From assembly GCA_013329175.1 (NCBI GenBank), contig DUKR01000096.1, forward strand, positions 2,332 to 12,936: a stretch of 10,605 nt of DNA, given 5' to 3'. Shown here one piece after another: positions 6,452 to 10,605 of the stretch. The position numbers were made by a program, and so were the translations under genes. The notes under the pieces were generated by a model. That model was not told the DNA's origin. It saw only the letters and a program-made list of their open reading frames with translations, and did not search any database. Each line of letters starts with the position of its first letter. Positions within the stretch are counted from its first letter, which is position 1. Origin of the DNA: Candidatus Woesearchaeota archaeon. GTDB lineage: Archaea > Nanobdellota > Nanobdellia > Woesearchaeales > UBA11716.

Positions 6452-7339
6452 TTGGAGGTAAAGCTTGCAAAGGGTCATTTGATGGATTTGGTAATTTCGA
6501 TGAAAGAGAATATTCTCAGCACACTTTCAGCAATTATTGGCATGAGGCATATCGCTCTTACCCCATCTGGCAATGCAGCAATCCTTGCTTCCCTCAAGGC
6601 AGTAAAAGCCTACGCCGAGCAGAGAGGGATCATCAAAAAAGCCATCCTTGTCCCTGAGCAGGGTGGTTGGATAACCTACCTGCAATACCCAGGTCGCCTG
6701 AGGCTTGATATAGTCAGAGTGAGGACTGATGCAGGAGTCATTGACTTGGAGGGCTTCAGAGAGAAAAGCAGTGCTGCCCTTGCCATACTCTATGCGAACC
6801 CTGCAGGCTACTTTGCAAAGCAGGATGCCAGCGCCATTCATGAGATCGGCAAGCGAAACGGATGCATGGTGATAGAGGATATATCAGGCTCGGTTGGCAA
6901 ATCCCCTGTTGCAGCTGACATTGCCGTATGCTCCTTTGGGAAAGACAAACCCCTTAATGTCCATCATGGAGGGTGCATTGCAACAGACTCAGCAGGAATC
7001 TATGATGCCATTGAGCCAATAGTCACGAAAGCTGCAAAGCAATGTGATGAGCATCAGCTTGGCAGGCTTGCACAGGAACTGGCAGCGCTGGAGCAGAAAT
7101 ATAGGCAATGGGACGAAGTCAGGGAAAAAATAATCAGCGACCTTGAACAGAAGCATTATATTATCCATAAAGATAAAGGAGGGCCTAATGTCATTGTCAG
7201 ATTCTCCGATGAAACTGAAAAGGAAAGCATTATTAAGTACTGTGATGAGCAGGGATTGCCTTACACCTTGTGCCCAAGGTACATTCGGGTTGCTGAAGAT
7301 GCGGTAAGCATAGAAGTAAAGCGGCTTTTCCAGAGATGA
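6452..7339 (+). CDS. Short DegT/DnrJ/EryC1-like PLP-dependent enzyme
   Basis: About 295 residues, resembling fold-type I PLP enzymes of the DegT/AHBA family, which transaminate keto-sugars on nucleotide carriers. Supporting motifs are LTPSGNAAI (37-45, matching the cofactor phosphate loop 'SGTxAL'), MVIEDISGSVG (139-149, with D143 as the expected pyridine-nitrogen aspartate), and CSFGKDKPLNVHHGGCIAT. In the last, K166 lies seven residues before the GG pair, as the Schiff-base lysine does in the family. At 295 residues it is well below the usual 360-400; the C-terminal domain appears shortened. The start is uncertain. TTG at 6452 opens the frame, but an ATG at 6444 placed correctly for a leaderless message is out of frame by one base, and in-frame ATG 6482 is also possible. 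The zinc-ribbon gene follows after nine bases and is probably co-transcribed. The true substrate is unknown. Confidence 0.75.
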   Translation: MEVKLAKGHLMDLVISMKENILSTLSAIIGMRHIALTPSGNAAILASLKAVKAYAEQRGIIKKAILVPEQGGWITYLQYPGRLRLDIVRVRTDAGVIDLEGFREKSSAALAILYANPAGYFAKQDASAIHEIGKRNGCMVIEDISGSVGKSPVAADIAVCSFGKDKPLNVHHGGCIATDSAGIYDAIEPIVTKAAKQCDEHQLGRLAQELAALEQKYRQWDEVREKIISDLEQKHYIIHKDKGGPNVIVRFSDETEKESIIKYCDEQGLPYTLCPRYIRVAEDAVSIEVKRLFQR

Positions 7340-7348
7340 TAAGGTGTT

Positions 7349-7768
7349 ATGGCCATGGCGTTGACATTCCCTGAATCAATGGACGAGTGCCTGTATTTTA
7401 CAAGGCGCGTTGAGGGCAAGCTGAGGATTATAGCCTGGGTCCTCAGGCCGCACTGCCCGGCATGTGCTGAGGGAAGGATAGGAAAGCCCATCAAGAAAGA
7501 TGGCAAGCCTTACAGGAAATCTCCTTTCTACGCCTGCAGCTCATGCGGCCATGAGATGCTGGGCAGGGATGTTGAGGCAGAGCTTAAGCTAGAGGTGCAG
7601 TACACCTGCCCACACTGTGGCCATTCAGGCGAGACAATCACTGGCTACCAGCGTAAGGTATTTGAAGGCGTGCCTGCTTATGTATTCCAGTGTGATTCCT
7701 GCAACAGGAAGATTGGCATCACTAAGAAGATGAAGGGATCCAAGAAGAGAGATAGCAAAGGGAAATAG
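7349..7768 (+). CDS. Double zinc-ribbon protein, function unknown
   Basis: A 139-residue protein with two CxxC...CxxC zinc ribbons: C36/C39 with C63/C66, and C87/C90 with C115/C118. The second ribbon reads YTCPHCGHSGE ... FQCDSCNRK. The N-terminus contains ESMDECLYFTRR, and the C-terminus is a lysine-rich tail that could contact nucleic acid. The architecture resembles uncharacterised archaeal zinc-ribbon proteins I recall from small-genome lineages. It could be linked to RNA, ribosome or transcription, but nothing here proves that. AAGGTG at 7341-7346 is only two bases from ATG 7349 but eight from the in-frame ATG 7355, so the real start may be 7355. It sits nine bases after the PLP-enzyme stop codon and is likely in the same transcript. 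Confidence 0.85.
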   Translation: MAMALTFPESMDECLYFTRRVEGKLRIIAWVLRPHCPACAEGRIGKPIKKDGKPYRKSPFYACSSCGHEMLGRDVEAELKLEVQYTCPHCGHSGETITGYQRKVFEGVPAYVFQCDSCNRKIGITKKMKGSKKRDSKGK

Positions 7769-7821
7769 ATATAACAAAGGGCACAAATAATAGGACACCC
7801 AATGTTGTTCCTGAGTTAGCC

Positions 7822-8511
7822 TTATCTGAACGACTTGCTCACGCTCTCGTTCCAGAACTCAGGCAGGCTGAAGTTCAGCAGCCCTTCAAAATCATCATCA
7901 AACACATACACAAGCGGCTTCTTCCCAGCTTCCCCCTTCTCAGCAAAATGAGGCACTGCCTTGTCATAGAAGTCTTTTAAGGCCTTTCGCTCAAAGCGGG
8001 ACTGAAGCATCGAGGGCTCCTTGATGAGCAGGGTATCGGAAAGCCTGAGGACATTGAGGTCAATCATCGCCGAGTTCTGGGTAATGAGAATAAGGGATAA
8101 GTCCTTGTGCCTTGCTATAGCAAGCAGCTTTCCTATAGCCTTGTTATCCTTTTTCATTGCATCCCTTGCCGAGAACAATACTGCGCCCTCGTCAATGAGC
8201 ACTGCTGCTCCATTGGGGATATCTTCAATGCTTTCTGCCTTTTTGATACGCAGGGGCAATTTGGCTTTGGAAAAGCCTATGCAATAAGTCTTCCTCTTCT
8301 GCCGCGAGAGAAATTCAAGGAGCTTCATTCCTAAAGCAGTCTTTCCCGAGCCTCTCCTTCCCAGGATGAGGAGGATAAGTGAATGGCCTTTGAGCTTATC
8401 CTGAAAAGCCATGTACTCTCCTTTTTCGGTGTGGAGGGCTGAGAATGCAGGCTTTCTTGCTGCTTGCAGCTTTGCTTCCTGCTTTTTTTTGAAGTAATCA
8501 AAGAGGGACAT
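7822..8511 (-). CDS. Zot-like P-loop ATPase (FtsK/HerA-related)
   Basis: A 229-residue ATPase with Walker A GRRGSGKT (51-58), Walker B AVLIDE (103-108) and a polar strand LILITQN (140-146) that fits the sensor position of the FtsK/HerA/Zot group. The N-terminus is basic and partly helical (MSLFDYFKKKQEAK). After the ATPase core, a C-terminal part with LVYVFDDDFEGLLNFSLPEFW completes the protein. No transmembrane helix is evident, unlike phage Zot/gpI proteins. Size and motifs also resemble genome-packaging ATPases of archaeal viruses (the B204 type), so a viral origin is possible, but no capsid or integrase gene is present. A TATA-like TTTAAA at 8534-8539 lies about 26 bases before the ATG, suggesting its own leaderless message starting inside the 3' end of the upstream gene. 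The substrate, presumably DNA, is inferred. Confidence 0.78.
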   Translation of the reverse strand: MSLFDYFKKKQEAKLQAARKPAFSALHTEKGEYMAFQDKLKGHSLILLILGRRGSGKTALGMKLLEFLSRQKRKTYCIGFSKAKLPLRIKKAESIEDIPNGAAVLIDEGAVLFSARDAMKKDNKAIGKLLAIARHKDLSLILITQNSAMIDLNVLRLSDTLLIKEPSMLQSRFERKALKDFYDKAVPHFAEKGEAGKKPLVYVFDDDFEGLLNFSLPEFWNESVSKSFR

Positions 8512-8533
8512 ACAACAACAACAAAGAAAGAAG

Positions 8534-8539
8534 TTTAAA
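8534..8539 (-). promoter_or_regulatory. TATA-like box of the Zot-like ATPase gene
   Basis: TTTAAA centred about 26 bases upstream of the ATG at 8511, predicting a transcript that begins at the start codon. No Shine-Dalgarno motif lies between them; the spacer is pyrimidine- and GTT-rich. Confidence 0.5.
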
Positions 8540-8544
8540 AATGT

Positions 8545-9213
8545 TTAGGCTGTCTTGCCGTATTGCATTTTTGTCAACGGGTTTTTTGTTGATTTAGCAA
8601 TATTTGCAAATATCTCATATGCCCGCTCAGGTTGCCTGGAAATTTCATATGCCTGAGGCTTTAGGTTGGCTGGAGCCATATCCGCAACTTTCTTTCCAAA
8701 TTCTATTCTATAGGCTGGAGACTCAGAATTAATTTTTTCAATAATCCCAGTTATTAGATTATTCACATTACTTGCCTGATATGCTTCTTTTAACGTATTC
8801 ATAGCACCCTCAAAATCACCTGATTGCAATTGTGCTTTAAAGGCAGTATAATGGTCTCCTAATGTAGCTCTTGCTCGGGAAAGCCACCACTCCTTGTCTC
8901 CTTTGAAGTTTGCTGGCGCTTCTCCCATTGCCTTATTTGTGTATTTTTCCATTGCTGTGGCTATAGCCTCGTTAACTTTGCTTCCCTTTATTCCCTTCTT
9001 GTACTGATCCAGCATTTCTTTGGCAATGCCTGCTCCAGCCCCTTGAAGGTACTGATTTATTTCTCCTTGGAAATCTGGGTCAGCCAACCTAGTTAGATAT
9101 TGGATATCCTCTACAATTTGCTTTTGTTCTTTCTCTCCAACCTTATCTTCGAGAAGCTCTTGCTTTTTCTTTGCGAGTTCAATTACTTTGCCCATAGCAC
9201 TTTCACCATCCAT
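8545..9213 (-). CDS. Hypothetical helical soluble protein
   Basis: Up to 222 residues, and I recognise no family. It is rich in charged residues and predicted helices. The N-terminal half (about 7-60) carries heptad-like Lys/Glu/Leu patterning that could form a coiled coil. Later stretches (WWLSRARATLGDHYTAFKA, GDFEGAMNTLKEAYQAS, QPERAYEIFANIAKS) have the small-residue and aromatic spacing of TPR-like helical hairpins, though no full TPR consensus is met. No signal peptide or membrane segment is seen. By eye the gene is richer in A and T than its neighbours, hinting at different origin or weaker constraint. The TATA-like box at 9220-9228 places the transcript start near 9198, so the in-frame ATG at 9195 (residue 7) is a better start than 9213. 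Neighbours are nnrD upstream and the Zot-like ATPase downstream on the same strand. Confidence 0.7.
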   Translation of the reverse strand: MDGESAMGKVIELAKKKQELLEDKVGEKEQKQIVEDIQYLTRLADPDFQGEINQYLQGAGAGIAKEMLDQYKKGIKGSKVNEAIATAMEKYTNKAMGEAPANFKGDKEWWLSRARATLGDHYTAFKAQLQSGDFEGAMNTLKEAYQASNVNNLITGIIEKINSESPAYRIEFGKKVADMAPANLKPQAYEISRQPERAYEIFANIAKSTKNPLTKMQYGKTA

Positions 9214-9219
9214 GAGGAG

Positions 9220-9228
9220 ATATAAATA
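9220..9228 (-). promoter_or_regulatory. TATA-like box of the helical-protein gene
   Basis: TATTTATAT on the minus strand lies in the 25-base gap after nnrD. A start of transcription about 26 bases further on falls near 9198, three bases before the in-frame ATG at 9195. This argues for a leaderless start at 9195 and against the longer form from 9213. Confidence 0.5.
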
Positions 9229-9238
9229 TTTTGCTCTT

Positions 9239-10165
9239 TTATCGCAATAATTTGCCTATTTCCTCAGCCAAATCACTGGCAAGATAGGTAAAACCTTTCC
9301 TTTTCTTTAAAAGGATATCGCCTGCAAGGCCTGCAAAATAGCAGGCGTTAATTGCAGCCTGCCTTGGGAATAGCCCCTGTGCAATAAAGGAAGCGCAAAG
9401 CCCAGCCAATACGTCGCCAGTCCCTGCCTTTGCCATGCCAGGATTGCCTGTCCTGTTGTAGGCTATGGATGAGGGGGAGATCACTGCGTCAATGGGCCCT
9501 TTGAGGAGGATGATAACCTCCTTTTCCGACGGCGACTCCTTTGCTCTTTTTGCTTTCCCCTTGCCTGATGATTTCGACGAAAAAAGAAGGTAATGGACAA
9601 GCGATGCCTTTTTCTCAATGGGTGATGCTGTATTGACCCTTTTTATGTTAGCAGGTGAAATCCCTGAGTTCCTCAGGAGATGCTCAAGCTCCTTTGGGTG
9701 GGGGGTCAGGATTCCATATCCAAGGTCAGAGAGGGAGACCATCTTGAGTGCATCAGCGTCTACGACAGCAGGCTTCCCGGCCCTCCTGCAATGCAAAAGC
9801 ACTTTTTTGCACAGCGATTTAGCGCCTGCGGTTACCCCCATGCCGTTGCCCAGCAAGATGGCCGTATGGGCGTTGATATGCTTGCGCAGCAATGGGAACT
9901 GCGCAGCACAAAAGGAATCTCCTGGCAACTTCACCGTAACCAGGTCAGGGGAGAGGCAGTTCACTGCCCATCCTGCCTTTGCTGGGGCAGCGATGGTCAC
10001 CCAGTCGCACCCTCCCCGCAAAGCAGCAATGCCTGCCAAGGCTACGGCACCGACGTAGGATGGTGAGCCTCCGATAATAAGCACCCTGCCGCTCTGGCCC
10101 TTGTGGGCATCCCTTCTTCTTGATGGGATGGCAACATCCTTATTGCGTATGAATCTCATGCACAT
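9239..10165 (-). CDS. nnrD: ADP/ATP-dependent NAD(P)H-hydrate dehydratase
   Basis: Repairs hydrated NADH and NADPH by nucleotide-driven dehydration in the cytoplasm. The 308-residue protein matches the ribokinase-like carbohydrate-kinase domain of the YjeF/NnrD family: KGQSGRVLIIGGSPSYVGA (22-40), VDADAL (135-140), LTPHPKELEHLL (153-164), and NRTGNPGMAKAGTGDVLAG (237-255), with D251 as the expected catalytic aspartate. The partner epimerase domain (NnrE), often fused at the N-terminus, is absent and not seen elsewhere in the window. Two oddities: the usual GPGLG near residue 106 reads GNGMG, and a lysine/serine-rich insert of about 20 residues (196-215) separates the helix before the strand leading into LLKG. 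The ATG at 10165 is favoured by a TATA-like box at 10184-10191; an in-frame ATG two codons later is also possible. Identification is firm. Confidence 0.95.
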   Translation of the reverse strand: MCMRFIRNKDVAIPSRRRDAHKGQSGRVLIIGGSPSYVGAVALAGIAALRGGCDWVTIAAPAKAGWAVNCLSPDLVTVKLPGDSFCAAQFPLLRKHINAHTAILLGNGMGVTAGAKSLCKKVLLHCRRAGKPAVVDADALKMVSLSDLGYGILTPHPKELEHLLRNSGISPANIKRVNTASPIEKKASLVHYLLFSSKSSGKGKAKRAKESPSEKEVIILLKGPIDAVISPSSIAYNRTGNPGMAKAGTGDVLAGLCASFIAQGLFPRQAAINACYFAGLAGDILLKKRKGFTYLASDLAEEIGKLLR

Positions 10166-10183
10166 TACGAATGCAGTCTTCTC

Positions 10184-10191
10184 TATTTAAA
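10184..10191 (-). promoter_or_regulatory. TATA-like box of nnrD
   Basis: TTTAAATA on the minus strand, centred about 23 bases before the ATG at 10165, predicting transcription from at or just after that codon. The left end of repeat copy C begins only 14 bases further upstream, so the element abuts the promoter, including any B-recognition element. Confidence 0.55.
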
Positions 10192-10204
10192 CCTTCAGAA
10201 ACTG

Positions 10205-10605
10205 CGTAATACCTCACTCACCTGAAAGTTTCAGCAAGTAAGGTTAGGGACATTTCTCATTTGGCATTCCCAAAATCTCATTATGAAAAACGGCATTGGC
10301 ACTCCTCTCATCGCTTCAACGGGCAATGCGTAACTCCCTTCTTTTCATTTCAGGCAATCCTCTCATTGCAGATTCCGACGGGAGAAAAGAAAAGTGAAAA
10401 AAGTGAAGAAAAAAAGGGCGAAACCCAAAAAGGTTCTGGTTGCGCTTGCTGGCAAGGGCATTTGTTGCAGCCATCGCCTCAGTATTGAGCGCTGCACCGT
10501 CGGGCATGGAGGATGGGCGGCAATGCAGTGCACGACGGAATTTTCAAGAGCAATTTCACCGCAGGCAAAAGGAGAGAGAACAGTAGAGAACTTTGAAAAA
10601 GTACT
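10205..10605 (+). mobile_element. Left-hand part of the MITE-like dispersed repeat (copy C)
   Basis: Begins with CGTAATACCTCAC (10205-10217), the inverted complement of the right ends of copies A and B. It then aligns with copy B through an inner inverted-repeat arm (10263-10281), the segment before ATTCCGACGGGAGAAAAG, a polypurine tract (10380-10433), AGTATTGAGCGCTGCAC near 10481-10497, and GTGCACGACGG (10528-10538), and runs off the window. Relative to B it lacks about 48 bp between the outer and inner repeats. A short perfect hairpin, CTGAAAGTTTCAG, follows the outer repeat. The right end and any flanking duplication are not visible. Short frames are present on both strands, but they do not match those of copy B. 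Confidence 0.7.

Noticed and set aside
7769..7821. Intergenic gap between the convergent zinc-ribbon and ATPase genes
   Set aside because: I saw no convincing terminator hairpin, T-run or reading frame in it.
1..10605. The matching starts of copies A and C suggested a circular molecule whose ends overlap
   Set aside because: The match at 1-24 and 10518-10541 diverges immediately afterwards (different bases after GTGCACGACGGAAT), as between different repeat copies, not an identical overlap.
10260..10605. CRISPR array or tandem repeats in the element copies
   Set aside because: The repeats are dispersed single copies with inverted arms; there are no regularly spaced identical units with unique spacers.

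Overview
The window looks archaeal. It has an archaeal-type glutamyl-tRNA synthetase with a degenerate second signature and a zinc knuckle, and a small histone-fold protein directly behind it. AT-rich TATA-like boxes lie about 25 bases before several start codons, which suggests leaderless transcripts. The compact genes, the zinc-ribbon protein, the Zot-like ATPase and the CARDB/S-layer-like membrane protein resemble DPANN-type or other poorly cultured archaea. I cannot place it at species level from this sequence.

Layout. Positions 1-277 hold the right-hand part of a dispersed repeat element (copy A). On the minus strand, gltX (520-2226) and a histone-fold gene (305-490) form an operon. On the plus strand, a decayed ABC-transporter ATPase relic (about 2394-2582) is joined by 4-base ATGA overlaps to a signal-peptide, membrane-anchored extracellular protein (2579-4042) and then a MacB/FtsX-type permease (4039-5283). 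A complete 590-bp copy of the repeat (copy B, 5287-5876) sits immediately after the permease stop codon. It is followed by a divergent pair: a small SAM methyltransferase (minus, 5896-6399) and a short DegT-like PLP enzyme (plus, from about 6452). The PLP gene is followed by a double zinc-ribbon protein (7349-7768). Next come three minus-strand genes, each with its own TATA-like box: a Zot-like P-loop ATPase (7822-8511), an unrecognised helical protein (8545-9195 or 9213) and an NAD(P)H-hydrate dehydratase (9239-10165). The left part of a third repeat copy (copy C) occupies 10205-10605.

The best candidate for something undescribed is the repeat family. Three diverged copies, all in one orientation and all intergenic, share outer terminal inverted repeats (CGTAATACYTCAC / GTGAAGTRTTACG) and a second, nested pair of about 20-bp inverted repeats. 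Copies B and C also share a polypurine tract. Copy B is flanked by a perfect 6-bp direct repeat, TAGCTG, consistent with a target-site duplication. No transposase or consistently conserved reading frame is visible, so a MITE-like non-autonomous element is the simplest reading. Copy A also carries a compact segment able to fold into a three-way junction, which copy B lacks.

How the genes work together: gltX charges glutamate for translation. The ATPase relic, extracellular protein and permease were presumably once a complete MacB-like export or lipoprotein-handling transporter whose ATPase has decayed here. nnrD repairs damaged NAD(P)H hydrates. The remaining genes are not linked by any pathway I can demonstrate.
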